Shown here one piece after another: positions 32,501-42,555 of a stretch of DNA of 64,000 nucleotides; position 1 is the stretch's first letter, and every line of letters begins with the position of its first letter. The stretch is from Ciona intestinalis. Its lineage: Eukaryota; Chordata; Ascidiacea; Phlebobranchia; Cionidae. The translations under genes and the position numbers were made by a program. The stretch is taken from contig NW_004190470.2 in NCBI RefSeq assembly GCF_000224145.3, positions 87,114 to 151,113 of the forward strand, written 5' to 3'. The notes beneath the pieces are model-generated. The model saw only the letters and a list, made by a program, of their open reading frames with translations, ran no database searches and had not been told where the DNA came from.

Positions 32501-33782
32501 GCACGTCTGATGCAAACAAAGGATTACTGACTAAGACATTTGTATATAGTATGAAGGGGAAATACGGGACATCTTTGGCACATGGTATTAAAATATTCTG
32601 ATGTTTTAAGCAATTAACAACGATCTATAAAAGGATACGGTTTTATAATTGTTTGAATGTTCTTTGTTCATACTACCAAATGGGACGAGAAATTAGAATA
32701 AAATTTGTCTCGTCATCCCGTAATCTAGTATATACTTTTTAATTGTAAAACTTCTTATACTATTTTACAGCGCCTTCAAGTTTTCACCCACACGGATTTG
32801 GAAAAATATCTTGACGAATATTTCTCGTCATGTGATTGGTTATCATACAACCGTGACGACATACAGTCGACTATAGAGATGGATATCGCCACAATTTCAA
32901 AAATCTTTCTTTCGTACGTATATTTATATATTTCACTTTACTCATTATAATTATAGTATGTAGGGGCAATACAAATTCTTCTTCACAAACTTGTCGTAAA
33001 CTATAATAATAATAATAGTTTTGTTTTTCTCTTCGATTACGGTATATAGCGAAGACTTAGAAATAAAGTAGGGTGGGAGGAGACACCTTTTACTTTTATT
33101 TTTTGTCCCATTTAGTGGTAAACAAAGAACTTTCAAAAAATTATAAAACTATATTCTCGCGACTCTCATAGACCGTTGTTAATTGTTTAAAACACGATCA
33201 TGATATTTGAATATTATGTGCTGAAGGTGTCCCATCTACCCCGTCCTATTATATATTGAACGATAAGACAAACCAGCGAGTCATTTATGTTTAAATATTT
33301 TTAAATTTAATTTACTAATAGAAGCAAAAGTCTGCATAAAGAAGACTCCCGTACAGTGGGGGTCGGTGATTACCCACGTGATTTTTAAGCAGTGGTCTTT
33401 AACCGATATAACTCCCTATTATATATAACATCTGACGTGCTATACCGTATCACCATACGTGTTTTAAAGTCTTATATACGTGTCTTTGGCACTTCTTTAT
33501 GTAAGGTCCATTGCTGAATTATTTAGTAAAAAATTCAAGGTCAATCATGTCTGTTTTTCGGGTTAACGTTTAAACGAAACGTATAAAATGAATAAACAAA
33601 CCAGCATGGCGCTTTTTAAGTTAAATGAAACTTTAGAAAAAATGAAAATATTCTTTACCGCCAGATCTGGAATGTCAAGTTGGTCAAAAGAAGTTGTGTT
33701 TTCACGTAAGCCTAGCTGTCTAAACCACGGAATACTTGAGTTAGTACGTGACGTTCTGAGATCGAAAGACGACCTCACTTAA
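29594..33782 (+). CDS. O-fucosyltransferase-like type II membrane protein, gene 1
   Basis: Eight exons: 29594-30096, 30514-30736, 30829-30936, 31087-31171, 31418-31583, 32031-32229, 32771-32913 and 33665-33782; 514 residues. A short basic N-terminus and one hydrophobic segment (VGAFFVGVITLVTV) suggest a Golgi type II anchor. NGPNNQLSSLRDAIFLCIML followed by NRTLVLP resembles the nucleotide-sugar-binding start of GDP-fucose O-fucosyltransferases, and VHWRFD (about residue 350) resembles their H-x-R-x-D motif; CGDVYIASPP fits the late Rossmann strand. Family assignment rests on these motifs, so the acceptor substrate is unknown; a related glycosyltransferase is possible. A nearly identical-exon paralogue follows 1.04 kb downstream. 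An AATAAA lies near 34039. Introns contain several MITEs. Confidence 0.75.
30271..30468. mobile_element. MITE in intron 1
   Basis: AGAGTGGGGGAAGATGGGAC to GGTGTCCCATCTTACCCTAC, full family body; ends about 45 bp before exon 2 of fucosyltransferase-like gene 1. Confidence 0.85.
31190..31255. mobile_element. MITE left-end fragment
   Basis: AATAGGGTGGGGGAAGATGG followed by GAGCACGTAA, then unrelated sequence. Confidence 0.6.
31617..32012. mobile_element. MITE inserted into another MITE
   Basis: The outer copy runs 31617-31698 and resumes at about 31896-32012; the inner, oppositely oriented copy occupies about 31699-31895 (GTGGGGTGGGGGAAGATGGG to TGTCCCATCTTCCCCACCCT). The outer copy is interrupted inside its ATTATAAAACCG block and TA is present on both sides of the insert, as expected for a TA target site. 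Confidence 0.85.
32308..32465 (+). mobile_element. SINE, internally deleted
   Basis: CAGCGCCGTGGCACTAATGG joins directly to GTTTGTCCAAATTATCAGCC, so most of the head is missing; the tail reads GTAAGCTGGCATAATG, TTCCGGCCAAG, ATTCATTCA. Confidence 0.75.
32548..32732. mobile_element. MITE, diverged
   Basis: AGTATGAAGGGGAAATACGG to GTCTCGTCATCCCGTAATCT; family body recognisable. Ends about 40 bp before exon 7 of gene 1. Confidence 0.65.
33000..33062. repeat. Dispersed (AAT)n repeat, short copy
   Basis: TAATAATAATAATAG, then TTTTTCTCTTCGATTACGG and GCGAAGACTTAGAAATA, as at 2165-2310; cut short by the MITE at 33066. Confidence 0.55.
33066..33251. mobile_element. MITE
   Basis: AGTAGGGTGGGAGGAGACAC to GGTGTCCCATCTACCCCGTC, inserted right at the edge of the (AAT)n repeat. 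Confidence 0.8.
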
Positions 33783-34136
33783 AAGCAGGTTAGGTAAGCT
33801 TTACTTTCACTGAGTAAAGTTTGTAAAGTTTGACGCCTTTAGCGTTTGAGAGTAATAACCATGTATTTACCACATGTACAATTAAGAGTGGGAGATGATA
33901 AATTGATCCCGTGTTACGTTTATAGGAAGCTGCTATAAGCGGGAATTCTCTCCGTAAACCTATAGACACCTAAACTGGAATCAAATATCTGGTCTCAATT
34001 AATAAGAAACAAATTTCTGTGTGATGTATGTTCGACGAAATAAATAACTAGAATAATTTAAATTGTATTTTCTACAAATCAGTTATTTTTAATAACGCAA
34101 TGCGGCCGAATCAAAGCTTTTGATCTTTACTTTTAA

Positions 34137-34278
34137 GGTGGCTGTACACAGTAACAGGCATGCGAATTCGCTTGCGATGAATTCGTATGCAAGCCCATTA
34201 CGGAGTTCCGCATGCGGGGGCGAAATCCGGACAAAACAAACAAAACGGACGAATTCCGGATACTGTGTACAGCCATTA
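34137..34278. mobile_element. Small TIR element, about 140 bp
   Basis: GTGGCTGTACACAGTA at the left and TACTGTGTACAGCCAT at the right form a 14-bp perfect inverted repeat; GAATTC and GCATGC blocks recur inside in both orientations. It lies between the two fucosyltransferase-like genes. Confidence 0.65.
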
Positions 34279-34823
34279 GTATATTTCACAACTTTAAATT
34301 TAACTATAGCAAGCGCAACTGCTGTTTAAGCTTAGAACATAAACTTTTTTAAAATTATTTTTTAACTCGCTTTGCAATATCACAACAACATGAACTTAAT
34401 TGAAAATCATTCATTCGTTCACGCTTGAGTAAATACGGTTTCTGATTTGTGACGTTGAATTTGGATATTAATCGACACACCGGATGACTAACTTTATGTG
34501 AAACAGGAAACATCCTCAGGCTTTTGCAATTTAAATAGAAGCGAATTAAGAAATAAATGATTCCAAGTTAAATACTTTCGATGATATCCCTAGGCCATGT
34601 ACTTCGATTATTTATAAGCTTGTGCTTATTTACTGCCTATTTTGTATGAAGCAGGTTATTTTTTATTTTAATTTCGGATTTGTTTTATTCAAGTTACTTT
34701 ATGCGATGTGAGATGAAAGGAGTTGTATTTGTTATTATAAAATAATCCAGTATGTATTTTTTAGTTTTCTTTTAGTTTGTAACGGTATAGCATCGCTTTT
34801 TAGTTTAGCAAGTTTGTAAGGAA

Positions 34824-37800
34824 ATGGAGCTTAAGAAATGTTTTGGTTATATGAGTGCAATAGCATTGGTTTTTATATGGATGGAATTTACAGTCAACAA
34901 TTCTGAAGAAAATCGCCACTTTTACGCAATGTCGAATGCAACAGTTAACAGGGTTGCGGAATTTAAACGAACTTTTCAAAGAAACCTTAAATTTAAACAA
35001 TCTGCGGTTTATAAAAAGTTGCCCTTGCAACTAATTGGTGGCAATTCTGTTCATCGACAAAACACAAGTTCGAATGTTTCAAACAGTACAAAGTTGAAAA
35101 GTTGCCCGGTTAAAGTTAACTTTGGTTCTTCAAATAAAAATCCAATGATTCGTTTGAGAAACGACCGATTTCTATTCGTGATTGTGAAAAATGGACCAAA
35201 CAATCAGCTGTCAAGTCTAAGAGACGCAATATTTCTTTGTATAATGCTGAACAGGACGTTAGTTTTGCCTCTAATGTTCAAGCACAAAACTGACAGGTAA
35301 GATGATTGATTTGTAATAAAAAGAAAGTTAAACTAAGAGTCATCCCGAAATTCAAAATGCCTCCTTTCACATTGCTAAAATAGCACCCAGTGGGCGAATC
35401 ATTAGACAACTTCTCGTATGTCAATATTATGTTTATATAAAGTTTTTTCCAAATACCAATAATAATAGCACAAATTCATGGTATCACTGAAAATCTGATT
35501 ATAAGAGAATTTTTAAGTAGGAGGCAATATATGTGTCCCAGTATTAGCCACCTACTATTTTCAATAGATTTACTCTATATTATCATGCTGTGCCTTATTG
35601 TATTTCAAAACAACAGACAAAACCGTAATGGGAACGTTATAAACATCGCACATCGTGTTGATCTTGATGCTTTGGGTCGCCTTATTCCATTTGTCATGCT
35701 CGATAAGTTTCGCCAATCATGTGAAGGCAGAATTAATGACGTGTTTCGAGTCAAATTCTTATCCCCAAACAGATACAGGGGGTTCGAAAAATTGCTGAAT
35801 ATGACAATTGACGAATTCCACCACTCAACTAAGCGTAATGTACTAAAATTAATGTTTGGATATAGTGGGCTGGGGAAAGATGGGACACCTTTTTATTCTA
35901 TTTTCTCGTTCCATTTTGTAGTGAACAAAGAACATTCACAGAATCACAAACCCGTTTCCTCACTACTCCCATAGACCGTTGTTATTGTTTAAAACACGAT
36001 CAGGATATTTGAATATTGCGTGCTAAAGGTGTCCCATCTTCCCCCACTCTACTATATATATGGTAGGTTGGGGGGTTATGGTACACCTTATTTTTGTTAC
36101 ATTTTGTGGTAAAGGTAAACAAAGAAATATTTATAAAACCGTATCCTCAGCACGACTCTCATAGACTGTTGTTAATTGTTTATAACACGATCAGAATATT
36201 TTGATAATATCTACTAAAAGTGTCCTATCTTACCCCGCAGCAATATATAGGGTTGGGTGGGGGAAGATGGGACACCTGTTCATTCTATTTTTTTCGTTCC
36301 AATTGGTAGTAAACAAAAAAAACAAAGAATTGTAAAACCGTATCCTTACGACTTCAATAGACGGCTATTAATTGTTTAAAACACGATCAGGATATTTTGA
36401 TAATATGTGCTAAAAGTGTCCCATCTTACCCAACAGTACTATATTCTTTGTACTTTTATTATTATCCAAATTAATTTCGTTGCAACACAGTTTAAATACA
36501 GGTATCTGTATTAATAATGCGCACTGTATCATACTGTGTTTTTTAAGCTTAAAAACACATTACGATAAAACGGCATATTTTATATTTTTAACACTTTCTG
36601 TATATTTATACACAGAAAGCTTACGCATTGCCAAAGTTTCCTTTGAGCAAGAATTTGACAAAACCACATTACTTTAAACTGGAAGCAACGAAGGAAGAAG
36701 TTTTGAATGCTTACGATAGCAAGGTAAATTTTTAAACAAGTTACCGGTGAAGTGACATGAGCGTTAGCGCAAGTGCTTGTAACCCAGAAATAGGCTAATG
36801 GGTTTAAGATTCTTTGGTGAACGTATGTGTGCTAGAACAACTAACGCAAACTGCTCTAGCCTAGTGGTTCGTTTATGGGTTGTCTAAATTGTTCTCTTTG
36901 ATTAAAAAAAGTAAAAAAACAAACAAATAACCACCTTAAATTTCAATACGTGCCTGGTAACGAATAAGCGCATAAGAGGTGTATGAAACAGAATATCCTT
37001 GTTTTATCACCAGTCATCGCTCCATCATGCGAGAATAAAATAATATTCATCCATTTCTTCATTCACAATTTGTAACATGGGATGACAGCCTTAAGGTTAA
37101 ACAAATCTGTTTTGATGTCTCGGAAGAAAAATACATTCACATTGTAAAATGTGAATATAACTGAATGAAAGTTATTTATCTTCGCGTGGGTGACAGGGCA
37201 ACGTATGGAGTCATAACACGGGTGACTTATACATTCGTACCCGCTTACCAGTTACAAGTACAGAGGTGTAACTTTGTGTGTGACATTAATGTTTTTACCA
37301 GGATCCGTGCGCTCTCTACCCAGAACCGTACAAAAGTTTGTTGATTACCGATTTCAAACCAAAAGAAAAGACACCCAAAAAAATAAGTACTGTCATTTTT
37401 TTCATACTATGTTTTCAACTACGATTAGTTACCATAAAACATACGCGTATACAACAGCTATGACGTGTGTAATTATTTAAATAGTTTTGCTTTATTCATA
37501 CTATTTTTAGATTTAAGTGAAATAACTCCGACTGATCTATTTTCGGAGATAAGACGTCATACACCTCACCCTCGCCATACAAGACATATGGCGTCACAGT
37601 ACGTTGATGACGTCATTAAAACACGACAATTCTTATTTGTGCATTGGAGATTTGATCGTCCCGATTTTATGAGAAGGTGCAAACCAATAGTGCAAAGTAA
37701 AGATTCATGTTAAACAACTAAAATGTAGATGCCTGCATGACAATCCTTGGGCAACACCACGCTGGATGAAGCTATGCAAAGAAATACAATCTTTCCGACC

Positions 37801-38896
37801 GCAAGATGTCGCTCGAGCAATCGCACATCAAACCACCCAGTACGGATGTGGTGACGTGTACATTGCATCACCACCAGCAGAAGCGGAATTTATTCAAAAT
37901 GTTTCTAAAATTTTACGTCAAAATTACGTAGGTCCAGTTACTTACATTCTGTGTATAAAGTCAAAAGAGTAAACACCACAATTTATTTGAAACACATCAT
38001 AGCCTACTATTTTTAAATATAGTCCTGTGTATATGATAAGATGGAATAGCGTTAGCATCTAAATTCCATTTTCCTGATCGTTTTTTAAAAAATTATTAAA
38101 GCTTTTTAGGGTCTGGAGGATAAGATTATTTTATATGTAAATATTTCTTTGTTTACTATACCTAATGGGACGAGAAAAGAGAATCAAAACATGACCCACC
38201 TTAACTCATGTTACCGTATCTAATTTATCACTAATGTGAATACTTTTACAGCGCCTTCGAGTTTTCGTTGACACGGATTTGGTAAAATATCTGGACGAAT
38301 ATTTCTCATCATGTGATTGGTTATCATCCAACCGTGACGACATACAGTCGACTATAGAGATGGATATCGCCACAATTTCAAAAGTCTTTCTTTCGTATGT
38401 ACTTTGTTAAAGTGTACAAATTAATTTAAACACTCTACATTTGCATATCAGATAAAAATGCTTCATTCCAGCGCGTAGGCAAAGTGATTAGGCTTTGCAA
38501 CGTCTCTTATAGTTAAGGGTTGTCGGTTCGAGGCACGAAGCTGCTATTATTGTGCTAGGGTGTGTATACTTGGGCAAGACACTAAACAGCAATTAATTGC
38601 TCCAAACCAGTGGTGTTCATTTGTAATAAGTGAGCACGAGGTGTGTGAAACAGAATACCCGTTTTATATGAAAAAGAAGTAAAAACTTAGATTATGCTAT
38701 ACGTAATCTAAAAAAACACATCCTAAGGGTAAATTGCACTTTAGAATCTAGCGTAAAAATATGTTTTTTTGTTTTCAGATCTGATATGTCAAGTTGGTCG
38801 AAAGAAGTTTTATTTACACGCAATGCCAGCGAACCTACTTACGGAATATTAGCCGCAATACGCGATGTTCTTAGAACAGAAGATAGTCCTACTTAA
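34824..38896 (+). CDS. O-fucosyltransferase-like type II membrane protein, gene 2
   Basis: Eight exons: 34824-35296, 35617-35839, 36616-36723, 37302-37386, 37511-37676, 37729-37927, 38252-38394 and 38779-38896; 504 residues. Exons 2-8 have exactly the lengths of those in gene 1 (223, 108, 85, 166, 199, 143, 118). N-terminal anchor YMSAIALVFIWMEF; the same GPNNQLSSLRDAIFLCIML, VHWRFD and CGDVYIASPP motifs as gene 1. The first half of exon 1 is unlike gene 1, while from KSCPVKVNFGSS onward the two are nearly identical even in DNA. The exon 2 donor (AAT|GTACTA) is weak and chosen by alignment to gene 1; a MITE starts about 25 bp downstream of it. Same functional uncertainty as gene 1: substrate unknown. 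Confidence 0.75.
35867..36452. mobile_element. Head-to-tail array of three MITEs
   Basis: Three copies in the same orientation: 35867-36058 (AGTGGGCTGGGGAAAGATGG), 36060-36246 (GGTAGGTTGGGGGGTTATGG) and 36247-36452 (GGGTTGGGTGGGGGAAGATG). Each is complete from end to end with only TA-rich joints between. They fill most of intron 2 of gene 2. Confidence 0.85.
36745..37065 (+). mobile_element. SINE, degenerate but near full-length
   Basis: Head GCGTTAGCGCAAGTGCTTGT, diverged body with CTCTAGCCTAGTGGTTCG and GGTAACGAATAAGCGC, tail CCATTTCTTCATTC. Confidence 0.6.
37158..37262 (-). mobile_element. SINE tail fragment, reverse strand
   Basis: GAATGAAAGTTATTTATCTTCGC, then TAACACGGGTGACTTATACA and CCGCTTACCAGTTAC. 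Confidence 0.5.
38031..38215. mobile_element. MITE, diverged
   Basis: ATGATAAGATGGAATAGCG to GAGAATCAAAACATGACCC with the family's TTTACTATACCTAATGGGAC block. Intron 6 of gene 2. Confidence 0.5.
38472..38670 (+). mobile_element. SINE, degenerate
   Basis: CGCGTAGGCAAAGTGATTAG head, GGTTCGAGGCACGAAGCTGC B-box region, TGGGCAAGACACTAAACAGC, then GAGCACGAGGTGTGTGAAAC. Confidence 0.65.
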
Positions 38897-38960
38897 AATC
38901 AGGTTTGAGCGAAACCGTATTTAATTTGACAATCATTTCGTAGAGACATAAAAAGTTTTA

Positions 38961-39172
38961 TAGTAAGGCGGGGTAAGGTGGGACATATTTTAATTCTCGA
39001 TCCTTTTTTGTCCCACTTGGTAGTAAACAATATTATTTACTTAAATATATAACCGTAGCCCGGGACTCTAAAAGAGCGTTGATAAAAATTTAAAGCACCT
39101 TTAGGAAATATGGGATGCAGTTACTAATGGAATTTTAGTTGACTCCACGCTAGGGCCTGCAGTATTATATTA
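38961..39172. mobile_element. MITE, second subfamily
   Basis: AGTAAGGCGGGGTAAGGTGG, AGAGCGTTGATAAAAATTT and GGAAATATGGGATGC; right end diverged. Confidence 0.55.
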
Positions 39173-39442
39173 CTAAGATGCGAACGAAAATGAAATTGAG
39201 TTGCTTTTACAGGAAACAACCGTGGCAGATGTATTTAGAACCACGCTTCACTTCACGAACAACGTGGTATTTAGAATTACGCTGCTTTTCTCCATTGTTT
39301 TGCTTCATACGAAACTTTATAGAAATATCTTGTTTATTTATTTATTTATTTATGTTGGGCTCGTTGTTTGCGTCTGAAGATTTCTTCACTCGTGATTGTC
39401 ATTCGGGGTGATAATGTCGGTTTATCGACAAATAAACGGTTA

Positions 39443-39622
39443 CATTTTGCCGATCCCGCCAGGACCAACGTTACTATATGGAATGTGATAATGACGAAGA
39501 TTCCTTTAATTTCGATGAGCGTATGGAACAACAAATGAAACGATGGAGACTGTTTATGAGATTAAATAAAGGAATCTTCGTCATTAACACATTCCATAGT
39601 AACTTTGGTCCTGGCATACCCT
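39443..39622. repeat. Hairpin element with about 48-bp inverted arms
   Basis: GCCAGGACCAACGTTACTAT with AATGACGAAGATTCCTTTA on the left is matched in reverse by TAAAGGAATCTTCGTCATTA and CATAGTAACTTTGGTCCTGG on the right; loop about 55 bp. Confidence 0.75.
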
Positions 39623-39955
39623 GTTTATGAGATTAAAATGAGGAGTTAATCCTATATATGGACCAATTTAATTTCACTGTTAGAAATAAAACTGCTAAAA
39701 ACATTTACTCGTATGTCGTATCTGTCTTCGTTTTCATTGAGGAAGCTGTTATCGTTTGCACGAGACTGGAGATGACCGAGCCTACAACGGCAGTTTTATA
39801 TTTACGTATTAGAATATAAGTAGTCTTACCATAATGCTCTTTCAACCTTGGTATTCAGTATTGTATAGTCTTACTCAGAGTCTGTATACGGCACTGTTTA
39901 GAGGTTTGGCGTTTAACTTTTACGCGCCTTTCCAAAAGTGTTAGTTTTAAACTCA

Positions 39956-40080
39956 CTTATCCCACAAAGTAACATACATGGTAACTTGTAAGCTGGCACG
40001 AGGTGCTGTTAAACCCGTGTGATAACGACTGTCGTTTTCCGGCCACGCGAGGATAAAGTAAGTTACATTCATTTATTACA
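39956..40080 (+). mobile_element. SINE tail fragment
   Basis: CCCACAAAGTAACATACATG, AAGCTGGCACGAGGTG, TTTTCCGGCCACGCGAGGAT, then CATTCATTTATTACATTC. Confidence 0.8.
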
Positions 40081-40264
40081 TTCACTTTAAAAAATCTACC
40101 TAACGAAATAGAAACAATAGTCGGAATGTATAGGTTTCAAATACATAAAACATAGAACCATTATTTCGTTAATTATTGTTTAATACATTTTTATGTGTAA
40201 TGTTTTATAATTTCCGCATCAGTGATTCCATGCGTTTCTCCTTACTACGTGCACGTTGCTTCTG

Positions 40265-40745
40265 CTGGTTCCAGTTGCAGCCAGAGTCGTATAAACACCG
40301 AGTAGTCCAACTGCCGTCTATGTGTGTCCAAAATAGAGCAAAAGTGGTGACTTTGACAATGGGTTTAAACGAACTTGTTAAGTTTTGTTTGTGTTTTCCT
40401 ATTGTGGGAAGGTGTAAAACAGCTTCTATTTACCTTACCAAACATTTTTTAGAAAAAATGTATAAATTTAACCGCTTTAAATGACTAAAATGTCGCAAAT
40501 CAACCGCTTCTAATTCTAATTTTTGACTTTTTTTGACACAGAAAACAAATAACACATGTTTTTTACATTTTTCAACCTTTAAATTTGTTTTTAGGCCCAA
40601 GTTTTTCTGTAATTTACCGAAAAACATACATTTTCCCTATACCTACTGTGTTATTTTGGACCCAAATTGCCGTTCAATTTGTGATTTACGTAACAATGGG
40701 TTGGACTACTCGGTATTTCTATGGCTCTGGTTGCAGCTAAACAAA
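40265..40745. mobile_element. Inverted-repeat element, about 480 bp
   Basis: GTTGCAGCCAGAGTCGTATA and ACCGAGTAGTCCAACT near the left end pair with TTGGACTACTCGGTATTTCT and GGCTCTGGTTGCAGC near the right end. TGTCCAAAATAG and TATTTTGGAC continue the pairing inward. Probably a non-autonomous DNA transposon; ends not exactly placed. Confidence 0.6.
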
Positions 40746-40861
40746 GCGAAATGTGCCTTGCTGAACTGATTCTCGTTTTTTTGTTCAGCTAACAGTTTGG
40801 GTAAAACTTCCCACGCATAAGTTACAGAATAGATACTGACTGCCATAGACTTGTTAATTGG

Positions 40862-40927
40862 TTAAAAGTCTATCGAAATATTTGGATATTATATGTGCCA
40901 AAGGTGTCCCATCCTACCCCACAGTAC
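40862..40927. mobile_element. MITE right-end fragment
   Basis: CGAAATATTTGGATATTATA and GGTGTCCCATCCTACCCCAC; ends about 25 bp before the acceptor of transporter 1 exon 1. Confidence 0.7.
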
Positions 40928-40976
40928 TTTTATTATATTCATATACTTTTCAGGTGCTCCTTTCCCAAACCCCAAC

Positions 40977-42520
40977 ATGCAGTGTGGTAATGGCTTGCCA
41001 CGAGTTTCCGTAGAACCTTTATTATTTTCTTCAATGATGTTTATTACCATGTATACCATGATTTCTCAGCAATATATTTACAAGCGATTCTCGTTTGATA
41101 ACGGACTTATTAACGCAACAGGAAAATACAGTCAATGCTTTTTGAACTCTACTGACCCTCGTGCACAATTGGAGAAAAAAGTTTCAGCAGAAACAAGTCT
41201 ATGGGTTTTGTACTTAAATGTTGCCGGTAAGAAAATCATAGAATAAAGAATCTGTTTGGGGCATGTAATATTAAATAAGTAAATATGTTGTTTTAGTTTT
41301 AAATGACAAACTTAGCTCTCAAAAAATCTCTCGACTTTGTATCTGCTGTATATTTTTGTTTTTTTACAGTAAGGTATTTATTTACTTAAAAATGGTGAAA
41401 ACTTTGCTGCTATTTTTTTTAATAATTTAGCCTAATTTTATTATGTGGTTCAATTGGAGTATCTGCAAAGCAAAGTAAATTGTAACATGTTTGGCGGACC
41501 AGCAGGAAAGAGATATGGAGGTTAAGAACAACTGCTCTAACCATCTCTATGCACTTGACTTCAGTATTATCAGCAACATTAACCTAATGAAGTAAATAAT
41601 ATATATTTAATAATTAATCTTGCAGGGGTTGTTCCATCAGTAATTTCTGCTACATTGATTGGCTCATGGGGTGACACAGTTGGTAGAAGGAAGCCCATGA
41701 TATCAGTCTATCTTGGTGCAGTTGTGATGATCTCTATCTATATATCTGTATTCCACTTTCGACTTCCACTGTATGTTCTTCTCATTGGGAGATTGGTTTG
41801 TGGCTTAAGTGGGGACTTTACTGCCTTACTCGCTTCATGTTTTGCGTATGTTGCCGATATCTCTTCAACACAGAGCCGTACAATAAGATTCGCAGTAGCT
41901 GAAGCTTCTATTGGCATTGGGGGTGTGGTTGGGAGCTTTGTAACTGGTGCTTGGGTAAAACAACAGGTAAGAAAAGGTATATATATAAAATATACAATTT
42001 GAATTCTTTTGGTTGTTAATTGCTACTAGGGATGTGCTGAAAGTGTAAAAACTTGTGTTCGCCGAGCTTTAACGCAATTCGTAGCTTACCAAAGAGCAAA
42101 TTCACAACGAACGAAAAAATTATTAAAGAGAAAACTATGCTGACTAGTCTTGTTATCTTTTAGTATGGCTCAGCAAATTTCTAACTACCACTTAACAGTT
42201 TGTTGATACTTGACACTTGACAGTATTCATTGAGCACCCAAGCTTATTGCAGCGTGATAACTTTCTATTGAAATTATTTAATATTTTGTCTAAGTCTGAA
42301 TTGTGTTAAGCTAGTAATATCTCTCTGTCCAACACACCTCAACATGGGTTTAATCAAGTTCAAGAACCGTTGTTTTATACTGATATATATCTATCTATAT
42401 ATGTTCAATGGATTTCATACTAATACACCTATATTTGTTTGTAGTGTGAAACTAGTTTTATTTTGTATGATTTTTTGGACTCTTGAGTAAAATAGAACTG
42501 TTACTGAACACTTTGGTTGC

Positions 42521-42555
<35 letters not shown>

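Larger units (their letters stand above)
38897..40976. other. Intergenic region, fucosyltransferase-like gene 2 to transporter 1
   Basis: Contains a second-subfamily MITE (38961-39172), a hairpin element (39443-39622), a SINE tail (39956-40080), an inverted-repeat element (40265-40745) and a MITE right end (40862-40927). I see no gene. Open frames at 39178-39411 and 40176-40484 lie over repeats and have no family support. Confidence 0.55.

Noticed and set aside
40176-40484. 102-codon open frame
   Set aside because: It lies across the inverted-repeat element at 40265-40745 and has no recognisable domain.
42520-42555. Regulatory (TA)n element
   Set aside because: A simple (TA)n microsatellite in a transporter intron; nothing more can be supported.
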